Assembly (NCBI RefSeq): GCF_016919725.2
Contig: NZ_JAJERH010000007.1
Location: 1 to 64,000 of the forward strand
Origin: Virgibacillus sp. AGTR
Lineage (GTDB): Bacteria; Bacillota; Bacilli; Bacillales; Amphibacillaceae
DNA length: 64,000 bases
Direction of reading: 5' to 3'
Every line of letters begins with the position of its first letter. Position 1 is the stretch's first letter. The position numbers and the translations under genes are program-made. The notes under the pieces were generated by a model. That model had not been told where the DNA came from. It saw only the letters and a list, made by a program, of their open reading frames with translations, and made no database searches. Shown here piece by piece: positions 20,119-30,429 of this stretch.

Positions 20119-21624
20119 ATGGGAATGAGCAAAAACTATACGAAAACAGATGTTATGTTAATTGGTGCAGGTATCATGAGTGCAACGTTAGGATCATTGT
20201 TGAAAGAATTGGTACCAGATTGGAACATTCGTGTGTTTGAAAAGCTGGAAAGAGCAGGAGAAGAGAGTTCAAACGTTTGGAATAATGCAGGTACGGGGCA
20301 TGCTGCATTGTGCGAGCTGAACTATACGCATGAACAACCTGACGGCTCGATAGATATGACGAAAGCAATTAAAGTAAACGAGCAATTCCAGGTTTCAAAA
20401 CAATTTTGGTCTTACCTTGTAAACAGTAATCTGATACGTAATCCAAAGGATTTTATTATGCCTTTGCCTCACATGAGTTTTGTGCAAGGGGAGAAGAACG
20501 TAGAATTTTTAAGAAAGCGCTACAAAACCATGTCAGATCATCCGTTGTTTCAGGATATGGAGTTTTCCGATGATCAGGAACAGCTTAAGAAGTGGATTCC
20601 ACTCATGATGAAAGATAGGATAGCGGATGAACCAATTGCAGCAACAAAGATTGATTCTGGAACCGATGTCAATTTTGGAGAAATAACACGTAAAATGTTC
20701 GATCACTTAGAAAGTCAAGACGTTGAGGTGAACTATAGACATACGGTTGAGGACATTCAACGTTTGAGTGACGGTACATGGGAAGTAAAAGTCCATGACA
20801 TCGATAATGGGAAAATCGAGTACCATACGACAGACTTTCTTTTTATCGGCGGTGGTGGAGGCAGTCTGCATTTACTGCAAAAAACCGGGATTCCTGAATC
20901 GAAGCATATTGGTGGCTTCCCTGTAAGTGGACTATTCATGGTATGTAATAACCAAGAGGTGATCGCACAGCATCATGCAAAAGTGTATGGTAAAGCTAAG
21001 GTAGGAGCTCCACCGATGTCTATGCCACACCTTGATACAAGATTTATCGACCATGAAAAATCATTGCTTTTCGGACCGTTCGCAGGCTTTTCACCGAAGT
21101 TCTTGAAAACGGGATCCATGCTAGACCTGTTAGCTTCGGTTAAAACAGATAATCTCGTGACAATGTCAGCGGCTGGTGTGAAAAATGCTTCCTTGACAAA
21201 ATATTTGATTGAACAAGTGATATCTTCGAAAGAAAAGCGCATGGAAGAATTACGGGCATTTATTCCGGATGCTAAGAGTGAGGACTGGGGTCTAGTAGTA
21301 GCTGGGCAACGGGTGCAAGTGATCAAGGATACGGAGAATGGCAAAGGAACACTTCAATTTGGTACGGAGGTTGTCAGCTCTGCAGATGGCTCGATAGCTG
21401 CATTGCTAGGAGCTTCGCCAGGTGCGTCTACTGCGGTTCACGTCATGCTTGAGGTAATCGAAAAATGTTTCTCTCAACATGTAAAAGACTGGGAGCCAAA
21501 AATAAAAGAGATGATTCCTTCTTATGGTGTCTCACTAGCAGAAAATCCGGAGCTTCTTCAAGAGGTTCATACATCAACAGCACAGACACTTGGACTTGGT
21601 GAAAAAGAAAAGGTGCATAGTTAA
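20119..21624 (+). CDS. mqo: Malate:quinone oxidoreductase
   Basis: 501 aa, normal Mqo length. FAD-binding N-terminus [20 protein letters not shown] and the Mqo signature [21 protein letters not shown] are present. A peripheral membrane flavoprotein oxidising malate to oxaloacetate with electrons to quinone, an alternative to NAD malate dehydrogenase. ATGs at 20119 and 20125 are both possible after GGGAGA; the second has better spacing. Confidence 0.95.
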   Translation: MGMSKNYTKTDVMLIGAGIMSATLGSLLKELVPDWNIRVFEKLERAGEESSNVWNNAGTGHAALCELNYTHEQPDGSIDMTKAIKVNEQFQVSKQFWSYLVNSNLIRNPKDFIMPLPHMSFVQGEKNVEFLRKRYKTMSDHPLFQDMEFSDDQEQLKKWIPLMMKDRIADEPIAATKIDSGTDVNFGEITRKMFDHLESQDVEVNYRHTVEDIQRLSDGTWEVKVHDIDNGKIEYHTTDFLFIGGGGGSLHLLQKTGIPESKHIGGFPVSGLFMVCNNQEVIAQHHAKVYGKAKVGAPPMSMPHLDTRFIDHEKSLLFGPFAGFSPKFLKTGSMLDLLASVKTDNLVTMSAAGVKNASLTKYLIEQVISSKEKRMEELRAFIPDAKSEDWGLVVAGQRVQVIKDTENGKGTLQFGTEVVSSADGSIAALLGASPGASTAVHVMLEVIEKCFSQHVKDWEPKIKEMIPSYGVSLAENPELLQEVHTSTAQTLGLGEKEKVHS

Positions 21625-21640
21625 GCTGGAACATCCATTC

Positions 21641-21712
21641 ACATAAAGTGAAACTTCAATCAGTAGGGGGCTATGTTTATCCCCACTTATTCATATTGGC
21701 TGTGTATACTGG
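21641..21712 (-). repeat. Repeat family A copy 3 (diverged)
   Basis: Begins ATAAAGTGAAACTTCAATCA and retains GGGGG/CCCC pairing, then degrades. Lies 17 bp after mqo. Confidence 0.55.
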
Positions 21713-21739
21713 GATTCTGATAACAGGACAGCATTTAAC

Positions 21740-21789
21740 GTAAACGCAGAACCTTTGATCTATGTTAAGATTAAAGGTTCTGCGTTTAC
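21740..21789 (+). terminator. Strong hairpin after mqo
   Basis: A perfect 17-bp stem: GTAAACGCAGAACCTTT (21740-21756) and its complement (21773-21789). No T-run follows on the plus strand, so it may terminate weakly or protect the 3' end. Confidence 0.6.
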
Positions 21790-21939
21790 ATTGTAAGGGA
21801 TGAGTTCTAAAACCATATTGTCAAGATTCTAGCAACTTTTTAATGAGTTCATAAGGTACAATTAAGATAGCATTCATTCATACAAGGCAAAGGGTGGAGC
21901 TGGAGAAGGATATCCCCCATTACAAAAGGAGAATTAGCA

Positions 21940-22488
21940 ATGAATACATTTCCAATCATTGAAACGGAACGGCTTATTTTAAGGGAAGTAACAAATGAAG
22001 ATGCACTAGCTATGTTTGACTACTTATCTGATCAAGACGTGGTCAAACATATGGGCTTGGAGCCATATAAAACACCAACCGAAGTTCTGGAGGAAATTAA
22101 CTGGTATCAGTTAATACGAGAAGAAGGAACGGGAATTCGCTGGGGTATAACTCTAAAAAATATGGATACAGTTATCGGCAGCTGTGTTTTTTTGAACATG
22201 CATCCCAAGCATTATCGTGCAGAGGTAGGATTTGAGTTAAGTAAGCTGTATTGGGGAAAGGGCATTGCTAAAGAAGCACTAAAAGCTGTCCTAGACTATG
22301 GGTATAAGCATTTTGAACTGGAGCGAATTGAGGCTTTAATTGAACCTCTAAATCGTCCGTCCCAACGATTAGTGGAAAAACAGGGATTTATAAGGGAAGG
22401 CTTATTGCGACATTACGAATTTACATGTGGAAAGTTTGATGATTTGTATATGTATTCCATTCTGAAAGAATCGTTTTTTAAATCATGA
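21940..22488 (+). CDS. GNAT-family N-acetyltransferase (RimJ/RimL-like)
   Basis: 182 aa. Typical RimJ/RimL start IIETERLILREVTNEDA, central GITLKNMDTVIGSCVF, and the acetyl-CoA site ELSKLYWGKGIAKEALKAVLDYG with the R/Q-x-x-G-x-A-like loop, then LVEKQGFIREGLLRHYEF. Similar proteins acetylate ribosomal protein N-termini or small amines; the substrate is not predictable. ATG after AAAGGAG. Its stop codon touches repeat family B copy 1. Confidence 0.88.
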   Translation: MNTFPIIETERLILREVTNEDALAMFDYLSDQDVVKHMGLEPYKTPTEVLEEINWYQLIREEGTGIRWGITLKNMDTVIGSCVFLNMHPKHYRAEVGFELSKLYWGKGIAKEALKAVLDYGYKHFELERIEALIEPLNRPSQRLVEKQGFIREGLLRHYEFTCGKFDDLYMYSILKESFFKS

Positions 22489-22756
22489 GACAAACGAATG
22501 AGAAACAAATAAAAATGAGCGATAATTAGTTGAAATTAATTATCGCTCGTATTTTGATTAGAATCATTCATATAGTACCTGAAATAAGCGAGACTCCGGC
22601 GGGAACAGCACGAGTCCGAAGATCCACTTGGTAACGTGCTTTTCTTTACCAAGTTAGCTGAGGCCGTGCTCGCGGAAAGAGCGTATAGTTTCACGGTGCG
22701 GCGTGATAACATGATTATTCGTATTTTGAGGAAAGAAGTTGTGTTTTGTCTCAGCC
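22487..22756. repeat. Repeat family B copy 1
   Basis: About 270 bp, bounded by GAGACAAACG and TTTTGTCTC. Inside are a hairpin with arms GAGCGATAATTA/TAATTATCGCTC (22515-22546) and a GC-rich section (GAGACTCCGGCGGGAACAGC). It is the inverted counterpart of 30644-30930. It fills the gap between two convergent genes and can terminate both. Confidence 0.85.
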
Positions 22757-22762
22757 GCTAAT

Positions 22763-24301
22763 TTATTCCGGCTGATTATCTACGTTTCCGTTGTCTTGAT
22801 AAAATGCTTTAAAGTTATTATAGTTGACCATGCTTACCATTCCATTGGAAGCGTGGTGTAGGTCGTGACAGTGAAACAACCAATTTCCTGGATTATCTGC
22901 TAGAAATGCTACCTCGTAAGTTTCTCCTGGTTTTACGTTTAACGTATCCTTCATAATAGGTGAATGGCTAAGTGGTTCTCCGTTCTTACTTAAAACTTGA
23001 AAAAAGTGTCCATGAAGATGCATGGGGTGCGTAGCTTTATCCATACTATTATTTGTTAAGGTAACCTTCACTTTATCCCCCTTATTTACTTTTAAAGGAG
23101 ATACATCTGGGAAGGTCTTCCCATTAATTGTCCAAACCATGCCCATCTCAGCATCCATGTTCATCTGTGTAGCTAAATCCATTTCATATTCTACATCAAA
23201 GTTATCATTAATGGAGAATTGGGATTCCCTTTGTTTTCCAAGCTGGGTAATATCCACTGTATTGGTCGTTGTTTCATGCTTGTTATCCTGAACGTTTCTG
23301 TCCTCATATACAACATCTATTTTCATGGCCTGTGATGCTTCTGCCTCTCCATGACGGTCAATGGTAAAGTTACTACTGCCATCAGCTGTAAATTCAACGT
23401 CTATACGCTCTCCGGGGGCAATTTCAAACAACGATTTGTTTACGGATTGCGGTTTATTCACCTTTTGTCCATCTACATGAGTAATTTTGTAGTCTATTGG
23501 AATATGTATTTGATGAACCATGTACCCTGCATTTATGAAACGAAGCTTTACTAAATCCCCTTTTCTCACCTTTAGTGGTTTACTATTTTCATAGGATCTG
23601 CCGTTAATAGTAAAGATGTCATAGGAAGACATGTCATGTCCCATTCCTTTTCCATCCATCATTCCGCTCTTATTGTTCATGTCCATGTTATCGTGATCTG
23701 TATTATCTGTATTCTCTACTTGATAATTTCCAGATTCCCACTCATCGAGTACTAATGTATAATCTCGATCTATGTCAGCTTCTTCTTTAGGATCTGTAGG
23801 TTCTACAATGATCGTTCCATACAATCCCTTATCAAGCTGGTCTACGCCATTTTGATGGGAATGGTACCAATAGGTTCCGGGATCGTTTGCAACAAACTCA
23901 TATGTGTAAGATTCACCTGGTAAAACAGCATCCTGTGTTATCCCTGGAATACCATCCTCTGTATTGGGTACAGGGATGCCATGCCAATGGATAGAAACCG
24001 GCTCCTGTAATTCGTTCGTTAGATTAACTTTAACGACTTCCCCTTCTTTGACACGTAGTTGTTCACCTGGAACAGTGTCATTATAGGTCCAAGCATTTAT
24101 TGTATTTTCAGCAGTTAATTTCCATGTGGTCTCCATAGCTGTCAAATCGAATTCATTTACTTTCTTTCCGGTAAAATTCTCCTCTTTAACGTGTGCCGTA
24201 TCCCCTTTTTCTTGATTCGCATTGGTTTCTGATCCCTGTTGCGAACACGCAGACAAAAAACTAATCAGTAAAATAGCAATAAGTAAGTGAGTGATTCTCA
24301 A
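22763..24301 (-). CDS. Secreted lipoprotein multicopper oxidase
   Basis: 512 aa. Lipoprotein signal (LLIAILLISFLSACSQQ, lipobox Cys near residue 19), then three cupredoxin domains. Copper motifs: HWHGIPVPN, WYHSHQNG, HPMHLHGHFFQ and the C-terminal HCHDLHHASNGM (types 1-3 copper). A Met/His/Asp-rich insert (NMDMNNKSGMMDGKGMGHDM) resembles copper-oxidase inserts. Probably oxidises Cu(I), Mn(II) or phenolics at the outer face of the membrane. TTG start with AGGAGG six bases upstream. Divergent from a membrane cupredoxin gene, with repeats A4 and A5 between them. Confidence 0.9.
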   Translation of the reverse strand: MRITHLLIAILLISFLSACSQQGSETNANQEKGDTAHVKEENFTGKKVNEFDLTAMETTWKLTAENTINAWTYNDTVPGEQLRVKEGEVVKVNLTNELQEPVSIHWHGIPVPNTEDGIPGITQDAVLPGESYTYEFVANDPGTYWYHSHQNGVDQLDKGLYGTIIVEPTDPKEEADIDRDYTLVLDEWESGNYQVENTDNTDHDNMDMNNKSGMMDGKGMGHDMSSYDIFTINGRSYENSKPLKVRKGDLVKLRFINAGYMVHQIHIPIDYKITHVDGQKVNKPQSVNKSLFEIAPGERIDVEFTADGSSNFTIDRHGEAEASQAMKIDVVYEDRNVQDNKHETTTNTVDITQLGKQRESQFSINDNFDVEYEMDLATQMNMDAEMGMVWTINGKTFPDVSPLKVNKGDKVKVTLTNNSMDKATHPMHLHGHFFQVLSKNGEPLSHSPIMKDTLNVKPGETYEVAFLADNPGNWLFHCHDLHHASNGMVSMVNYNNFKAFYQDNGNVDNQPE

Positions 24302-24318
24302 AGTATCTCCTCCTTCTA

Positions 24319-24428
24319 GTTATCCGCATATAACTGCTAGTGAGACCCCACTTCAAGTAATAAAGTGAAATCAATATGGATAAGTGTGGGATCAATAAAA
24401 CTTCCACTGATTGAAGCTTCACTCTATA
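24319..24428 (+). repeat. Repeat family A copy 4
   Basis: TATCCGCATATAACTG at the left and GATTGAAGCTTCACTCTATA at the right; CCCCACTT/AAGTGTGGG can pair. It abuts the ribosome site of the multicopper oxidase gene, so it lies in that gene's 5' region. Confidence 0.75.
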
Positions 24429-24495
24429 AAGTCTAAAAAAAATGTGTGAAGAAACGATGCATAAAATCAAAATTTTCTGTGACAACTACGATTGA

Positions 24496-24609
24496 TTTAT
24501 TATCCTGCATATAACTGGCAGTAAGCCCCCACCTCAAGCAATAAAATGAAATCGAAATTGGTAAGCGGGGATCGACTGCCAGTAAATGTCCGATTAGTTG
24601 AACTTTATA
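24496..24609 (+). repeat. Repeat family A copy 5
   Basis: Contains TGCATATAACTGGCAGTAAG and CGACTGCCAGTAAATGTCCG, which pair as hairpin 1; truncated after CCGATTAGTTGAACTTTAT. Between the divergent copper-protein genes. Confidence 0.8.
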
Positions 24610-24674
24610 GTGAATGAATAGCTTAACGATTCATATAATGAAGCAATAGGACAAGTTTGCGAGGAGAATGGAAA

Positions 24675-25559
24675 ATGACAATTTCAATGTTTGTAACCAT
24701 ACTAGTTATTGCTTTACTTTCAACCTTCATTATCTGGAATACAATATATTATCGAAATAAGATTGCTGTGATGTCTGGGATGATGGTGGCAATGGCCCTT
24801 GGAATGAGTGCTGGATTAGCTATTGGTGTAATCATAGGAGCCTTTCTATCTGGGAATTTGTTTGATTCGACAGTGATTGGAATACTAGTAGGAATGGCTA
24901 CTGGTTATTTGGCTGGTATGCCAATAAGCATGATGGCAGTAATTGATGGGGCTTTAGCGGGTATCATGGGAGGGATGATGGGAGCGATGCTAGGGGATAT
25001 GATTGCTGCAGAAAACCAGGAGGCAATGATTCGAATCATAGTTGCATTGTTTGTAGGTACCATGCTCATTCTTTATTATTTAATCAAGCAAGAATCTACT
25101 ACAAAAGCAAGTGGCTGGTTCCTCCATCCCTTAACACTTATTGTGATAAGTTCCCTATTTTTTATGGCGTATCAGCAATTAGGTCCGGTTATGCCTTATT
25201 CAGCCAATGATTATAACAATAGCTATAGCCAGCTTCAGGAAAAGCATCTACAGATAGAGGCTGATGAATATACGTTTTTGCCAAACCGAGCGACGGTAGC
25301 AGTTGGAGAAACAATAAATCTTGTCTTAGCTAACCGTGGGACGATGGAGCATCATTTAGTAATTATCGGATTGAAAGCACAGGGTACATCCTCTGCTCAT
25401 CATCAGGAATCGAATTATTCGATTCAGCTGCATAGTGATGCGGGTGAGAATCAAGTTACTACATTTACCCCGCTTATACCAGGTACATATCGTTATATTT
25501 GCACGATCCCCGGACATAAAGAAGCGGGGATGGAAGGTGAGATAGAGGTGACACTATAA
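24675..25559 (+). CDS. Membrane protein with C-terminal cupredoxin (plastocyanin-like) domain
   Basis: 294 aa. The N-terminal half has five or six Gly/Met-rich membrane helices (ISMFVTILVIALL to TLIVISSLFFMAY). After a linker, residues about 195-294 form a cupredoxin with type-1 copper ligands: His in GTMEHHLVII, and Cys, His, Met in YICTIPGHKEAGMEG. The soluble domain should face outside, next to the divergent multicopper oxidase, and may pass electrons or copper to or from it; inference. ATG at 24675 follows GAGGAG; the in-frame TTG upstream includes that site. Confidence 0.85.
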   Translation: MTISMFVTILVIALLSTFIIWNTIYYRNKIAVMSGMMVAMALGMSAGLAIGVIIGAFLSGNLFDSTVIGILVGMATGYLAGMPISMMAVIDGALAGIMGGMMGAMLGDMIAAENQEAMIRIIVALFVGTMLILYYLIKQESTTKASGWFLHPLTLIVISSLFFMAYQQLGPVMPYSANDYNNSYSQLQEKHLQIEADEYTFLPNRATVAVGETINLVLANRGTMEHHLVIIGLKAQGTSSAHHQESNYSIQLHSDAGENQVTTFTPLIPGTYRYICTIPGHKEAGMEGEIEVTL

Positions 25560-25629
25560 GAGAATTTGATAATTGTCATGAACGTTATACTTATTGTATG
25601 GTATGATCATATTAACTATAAAACTAATG

Positions 25630-25733
25630 TTGATAAGTGTGGGATCAACTGCGTAAATGTCGGTCATACCCTTGAGGTACGAACAATCCGTGGGAGCTAA
25701 CAAAACTCCTGCAGATTGAAGTTTCACTTTATA
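25630..25733 (+). repeat. Repeat family A copy 6 (5' truncated)
   Basis: Lacks the first hairpin arm but keeps ATAAGTGTGGGATCAACTGC, AATGTCGG, ACAATCCGTGGGAG and GATTGAAGTTTCACTTTAT. Confidence 0.75.
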
Positions 25734-25786
25734 CGAAAATAAATTTAAATAAGTAAACGAAGCTTAAAAGAAAAGGAGAGGTTTGT

Positions 25787-26332
25787 TTGCAGAAGCTACT
25801 GTTATCCGTTACTGTAATCCTATTCCTTTTTGGTTGCTCCAATGAAGAAAGTAATGATCATACCAAAAATGAAAGCGTTGTATCTGAGGGTGTAGATGAA
25901 AATGCTTCTGAAACGCTCTCTTTCGAGGAGCAAATTCAAAAAGTAATAAAAGCAAATAGCTATAATCCCGAAGATATTGTCGATTATGATCTTAAACAAG
26001 ACTACATTTATGTATTTTTGTATAATCCTACAAATGGATTAAGTCCAGCGATTTTAAAAAATGAAAAAGACAAGCTTGTTTGGATAAAGAGCTGGGATGC
26101 TATTCAAACAAGTTCCCTTAGCGCAGGGGATGCACCGATTGTTACTATCGTTCAACCAGAGGACGCCGATGTGAAAGATGTTAAAATCTTTGGCAAATCA
26201 GCAAGAATGACTAAGTTCACAATAGAAATTACGGAGGATTTTTCAAAAGAAGTCAAGTATTGGGTTTATTATTCAAAGCAACCTGACGAAGTCCTTGATA
26301 ATATTACTGAAGACATTGAATATATGAAATGA
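25787..26332 (+). CDS. Lipoprotein of unknown function
   Basis: 181 aa. A TTG start after AAAGGAGAGG gives a short lipoprotein signal (LLLSVTVILFLFGCSNEE, lipobox FGC). The mature part starts with an acidic Ser/Asn/Glu linker; the rest is mixed alpha/beta with no motif I recognise. It would be anchored to the outer face of the membrane. Its place after the copper genes may be incidental because family A copy 6 and about 225 bp intervene. Confidence 0.7.
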   Translation: MQKLLLSVTVILFLFGCSNEESNDHTKNESVVSEGVDENASETLSFEEQIQKVIKANSYNPEDIVDYDLKQDYIYVFLYNPTNGLSPAILKNEKDKLVWIKSWDAIQTSSLSAGDAPIVTIVQPEDADVKDVKIFGKSARMTKFTIEITEDFSKEVKYWVYYSKQPDEVLDNITEDIEYMK

Positions 26333-26448
26333 TAATTAATACGTCGCAAATTAAATAATAGATTGATAGTTAAGACGGATTAGTACTTTCTTAATGTTGT
26401 TAAACATGGGAAAAGTGTCTTGTTGTAAATTCACAATCCTGACGATTC

Positions 26449-26472
26449 CCCAAAAAGGTTTTCCTTTTTGGG
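26449..26472. terminator. Hairpin terminator
   Basis: CCCAAAAAGG/CCTTTTTGGG with a four-base loop; between convergent lipoprotein and RidA-type genes. Confidence 0.7.
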
Positions 26473-26490
26473 CCTAATTATACTTTTATT

Positions 26491-26880
26491 TCATTCTTCT
26501 TTACATGCCCATGCATCAACATCCACTTTAAATGGAGGAGCGGCTAAAGCTACTACAAACACCATTGTTGTTCAAGGTAAATACTCCCCTAGGAATTCAC
26601 CAATCATCTCTCTTCTTTTGCCTGCATCCATTTCTCCAACAATATAAAACACAAGTTTAGTGAGATCCTTTACATCCATATTTGCCTCTTGTAAATTAAG
26701 TTTTATATTTTGAAAAGCCAATTTTAACTGTTCTGAGGAATCTTCTGGTACATTCCCCTTAACGTCCATACCAAGTTGACCGGATAAAGTCAGCCACCTC
26801 ATATTGCCTGTTGTTTCTATTTGATGGTTATATGGTGCTAACGGTTTATGAACGCTTTCAGGATTTCTAAATACTTTCAT
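26491..26880 (-). pseudogene. RidA/YjgF-family gene with in-frame nonsense codon
   Basis: Reads PESVHKPLAPYNHQIE and WLTLSGQLGMDVKGNVPED, matching RidA-type deaminases, but stops at TGA (26572-26574) after GEFLGEYLP. The same frame continues with TTMVFVVALAAPPFKVDVDA and stops at 26491, the expected RidA C-terminus. The full length would be 129 residues, normal for the family. The known role of active members is hydrolysis of reactive enamine/imine intermediates. Without the last 28 residues the trimer interface and catalytic Glu would be missing. Confidence 0.82.
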
Positions 26881-27210
26881 TTTAAATCCGCCTATTATTA
26901 ATAGATTTTTAAATTATTGTATATTACTTTCTTTACTCAGAAAACATATGGCACTAAAGTATTATCCCTTTAAATTTATATCTAAAATTTGCTTATGCAA
27001 TATTGGTTCTCCATATTCTCCTTCATATTGAGTACCCTCTTTTTTATGTAGTCAAATTTTAGTCATCGGCTTGAACAATCCGTCAACCTGTAGCTTTCAC
27101 AACTGACTCCTTTTTTTACCAATATGCTGTAAGTTAATATCTCATCTGTTATCACTATTAGAACGTTAGGTAACAACCTTTGCATATGATACAATCTTAC
27201 TTAGTAATAA

Positions 27211-30200
27211 ATGGACGTTAGAGAGAAGCAGGCGATACTAGTGGATATCAAACTAACTCATAAAAAAATAGAAGAAATGTGCGGAACATCCTCCTTGAAA
27301 AAAGGAGTCTCTTTTTTTCGAGCAAATAAAGTGACCTTAAACACCTATACGGACAATTACTGTGAGGCAACAGTTACTGGTAACGAAGACTTTCAGGTAT
27401 CCATCGAAAGAACAGATAAAAATGAAGTACATACAAGCTGTAGCTGTCCGTCGTTAGCCTCATTTTCAAAGAATTGTCAGCATATTGCCGCTGTCTTGCT
27501 GGCGATAGCTGATCGACAGCAGGAGAAGCAGGCGAATCTTTCGAACCAACAGCTAGCAGAAGGATTTATCAATATGTTTGATCAGCGTACTGCTAGGCCT
27601 AGTGGTAGACAACGGCATTTTGAAGATAGACAGGTGCTTTCTCTTGGCTTTAATTGTGAAATAATCTCAAATAGCAAAGGGCAGAGCATGATTGGTATTG
27701 GCATACAGTTAGGTGCGGAGCGAATACAACATGTTCGCGATTTTCTGTCGGCTGTGGGAGAAGGAAATCCCTATTTTCTACCTTCTTATGATCCAGAGCT
27801 TCATTGTTTTACCATTGATAAAGATGCAGTGCTGCAGCAGTTGATTCAGGTGATGACGGATGAGAATGTCTATGTAAGTACCGCACACATGCAAAGGGAG
27901 GATCTCTTACCGATTCCTACGACTGCTTGGCAACAATTGCTGCCATTACTTACCGGATTATCAGATGTAACACTTCATATGAATGGAAAAGCATTCGTAG
28001 GTCTGCGTATAGAAAGGGAGGCCCTGCCAATCCAATTTTCTGTGAAAGAAACGAATACTGGCGATGGTTTTCTGCTAGAAATAGACGGGCTTAATCGTGT
28101 AGAAATCCTAACTATATATCAAATGGTTCTGTTTGATCGCAGTTTCATGCCTTTGGATCGGGAGGATATGACGTATTTGGGAGAGCTTAAGCAAATGCTA
28201 CATGCAACAAAAGCAAAGCATATATTGATCACTACTGAACAGGTTGCAGTATTTATGGAAAACGTCGTTCCTAGACTACGAAAATTAGGTTCCTTACATT
28301 TGTCTGCTAAATTATCATCTGTTCTAACCCAAACACCACTTCGTGGCAAGCTGTATTTGGATCGTGTAAAAAATAGACTATTGGCAAGTATCGAGTTTCA
28401 TTATGAAAATATCGTGATTAATCCGTTAGAGAATCGTCCTATTCCAACGGGTACGATGATTATTAGGGATAGGGAGAAGGAGGAGGCTATCCTCCAATGG
28501 ATGGAGGACAGTCAATTTGCTGTTACAGAAGAAGGATACTACCTGCATAATGAAGCACTCGAATATGAATTTTTATATCATAAACTCCCGAAGCTACAGA
28601 AGCTGGTCAACGTCTATGCGACGTCAGCGGTTCGAGCTCGGGTTATAAAGAGCCCTATTCCGCCAAGAATTAAAGTGAAGGCACATAAGGATAGGATGAA
28701 TTGGCTGGAATTTAAGTTTGAAATTGAAGGTTTTCCGGAACAAGATATTCGCGATTTGTTAGCGACGCTTGAAGAAAAAAGAAAGTATTATCGGTTACGA
28801 GATGGTTCTCTACTCACGTTAGAAACAAGTGAATTTGAAGAAATACAGCGATTTTTACAGGCAGTTCCAAATCAGGATGATGATCTAGAAGCAGGACTAC
28901 ATGTACCAGTAACCAAAGGATTTGAACTATTGGATGCTGCTTCCGATATAGTCTTTACCTTAGAGGAATCGTTCCGGCAGTTTTTGAAGAGGATAGAGAA
29001 TCCTGATCTAAATCAATATCCGATCCCAGCACGTTTACAGTCGGTGTTACGTGAATATCAAAAGTATGGATTTCGTTGGATGAAAACACTGTCCAGCTAT
29101 GGATTTGGTGGGGTTTTGGCAGATGATATGGGGCTAGGGAAAACGATGCAAAGTATGACGTTTATACAGTCAGAGCTTAACACAATTCGAAAACGTGGTC
29201 TTCCCGTATTAATCATTTGTCCATCTTCGTTAACCTATAATTGGCTTCATGAATTGAATACGTTTACCCCGGAGATCCAAGCAGCTATTATCGATGGCAA
29301 TCAAAAGACGCGCGTGGAAAAACGTAAACGGATTATGGGAATGGATGTTGTGATTACCTCGTATCCGCTTTTACGCAGAGATATACATTGGTTTGAGAAG
29401 CAGCTCTTTCACACTATATTTTTTGATGAAGCACAAGCGTTTAAGAATCCAGTGACGCAGACAGCTAGGGCGGTAAAGAAACTTCAGGCCGATTATCGTT
29501 TTGCTCTAACGGGAACACCAATGGAAAATAACCTAGAGGAATTATGGTCCATTTTTCACGTCGTCTTTCCTGTGCTTTTTCAGGGATTGAAGGACTTTCA
29601 CAATCTAACGAGGAAACAGATTATCCGACGAATGCGCCCATTTTTACTTCGTAGAATAAAAAAAGATGTGTTAGCAGAGCTACCGGAAAAAATGGAGGCG
29701 ATAGAATCTATAGAGTTGTTGCCTGATCAAAAAAGGCTTTATGCAGCTTACTTAGCGAAGCTGCGGCAGGATACCTTAAAGCACTTAGATAGAGATACAT
29801 TACGGAAAAATCGTATCAAAATACTTGCCGGATTAACAAGGCTCCGTCAGATTTGCTGCCATCCAGGATTATTTGTTGAAGGCTATAAAGGTTCCTCAGC
29901 AAAATTAGAGCAGCTTAAACAGCTGATCAAAGAGTCAAGTCTTGCCGGTAGAAGGGTATTGATCTTTTCTCAGTTTACGAAAATGCTAGATCTGATAGGG
30001 AAAGAATTAGTATATCAAGGGATTCCTTATTTTTATCTAGATGGAGAGACGCCGTCAAAAGAACGAGTGGACCGATGTCGCCGGTTTAATATGGGAGAAC
30101 GTGATTTCTTTCTTATCTCTATGAAAGCAGGGGGAACGGGTCTTAATTTAACAGGTGCTGATACAGTGATATTATATGATATGTGGTGGAATCCAGCAGT

Positions 30201-30408
30201 AGAACAGCAAGCTGCTGACCGCGCTCACCGCATGGGACAAGAGAATGTCGTGCAGGTGATTAAGCTAGTTTCAAAGGGTACCATTGAGGAAAAAATGAAT
30301 GAACTACAAGCGAAGAAAAAGCATCTGATTGAAGAAATGATTGATCCCCAGAATAAATCAGCCTCATCCATTACTGAGGAAGATATTCGTGAGATACTGA
30401 TGTTCTAG
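27211..30408 (+). CDS. SWIM zinc-finger SNF2-family helicase
   Basis: 1065 aa. A SWIM zinc finger is N-terminal (CSCPSLASFSKNCQHIAAVLL, near residues 90-110). A bacterial SNF2-associated region follows. The C-terminal 450 residues are the Swi2/Snf2 ATPase: Walker A ADDMGLGKTMQS, DEAQ box FFDEAQAFKNP, motif III ALTGTPMENN, motif V MKAGGTGLNLTGAD and motif VI AADRAHRMGQ. Probably a DNA translocase or transcription-recycling factor like RapA. Start uncertain: the ATG at 27211 has no ribosome site; homology to similar proteins begins near the GTG at 27241. Confidence 0.9.
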   Translation: MDVREKQAILVDIKLTHKKIEEMCGTSSLKKGVSFFRANKVTLNTYTDNYCEATVTGNEDFQVSIERTDKNEVHTSCSCPSLASFSKNCQHIAAVLLAIADRQQEKQANLSNQQLAEGFINMFDQRTARPSGRQRHFEDRQVLSLGFNCEIISNSKGQSMIGIGIQLGAERIQHVRDFLSAVGEGNPYFLPSYDPELHCFTIDKDAVLQQLIQVMTDENVYVSTAHMQREDLLPIPTTAWQQLLPLLTGLSDVTLHMNGKAFVGLRIEREALPIQFSVKETNTGDGFLLEIDGLNRVEILTIYQMVLFDRSFMPLDREDMTYLGELKQMLHATKAKHILITTEQVAVFMENVVPRLRKLGSLHLSAKLSSVLTQTPLRGKLYLDRVKNRLLASIEFHYENIVINPLENRPIPTGTMIIRDREKEEAILQWMEDSQFAVTEEGYYLHNEALEYEFLYHKLPKLQKLVNVYATSAVRARVIKSPIPPRIKVKAHKDRMNWLEFKFEIEGFPEQDIRDLLATLEEKRKYYRLRDGSLLTLETSEFEEIQRFLQAVPNQDDDLEAGLHVPVTKGFELLDAASDIVFTLEESFRQFLKRIENPDLNQYPIPARLQSVLREYQKYGFRWMKTLSSYGFGGVLADDMGLGKTMQSMTFIQSELNTIRKRGLPVLIICPSSLTYNWLHELNTFTPEIQAAIIDGNQKTRVEKRKRIMGMDVVITSYPLLRRDIHWFEKQLFHTIFFDEAQAFKNPVTQTARAVKKLQADYRFALTGTPMENNLEELWSIFHVVFPVLFQGLKDFHNLTRKQIIRRMRPFLLRRIKKDVLAELPEKMEAIESIELLPDQKRLYAAYLAKLRQDTLKHLDRDTLRKNRIKILAGLTRLRQICCHPGLFVEGYKGSSAKLEQLKQLIKESSLAGRRVLIFSQFTKMLDLIGKELVYQGIPYFYLDGETPSKERVDRCRRFNMGERDFFLISMKAGGTGLNLTGADTVILYDMWWNPAVEQQAADRAHRMGQENVVQVIKLVSKGTIEEKMNELQAKKKHLIEEMIDPQNKSASSITEEDIREILMF

Positions 30409-30429
30409 GAAATCAAGTATATAGGAACT

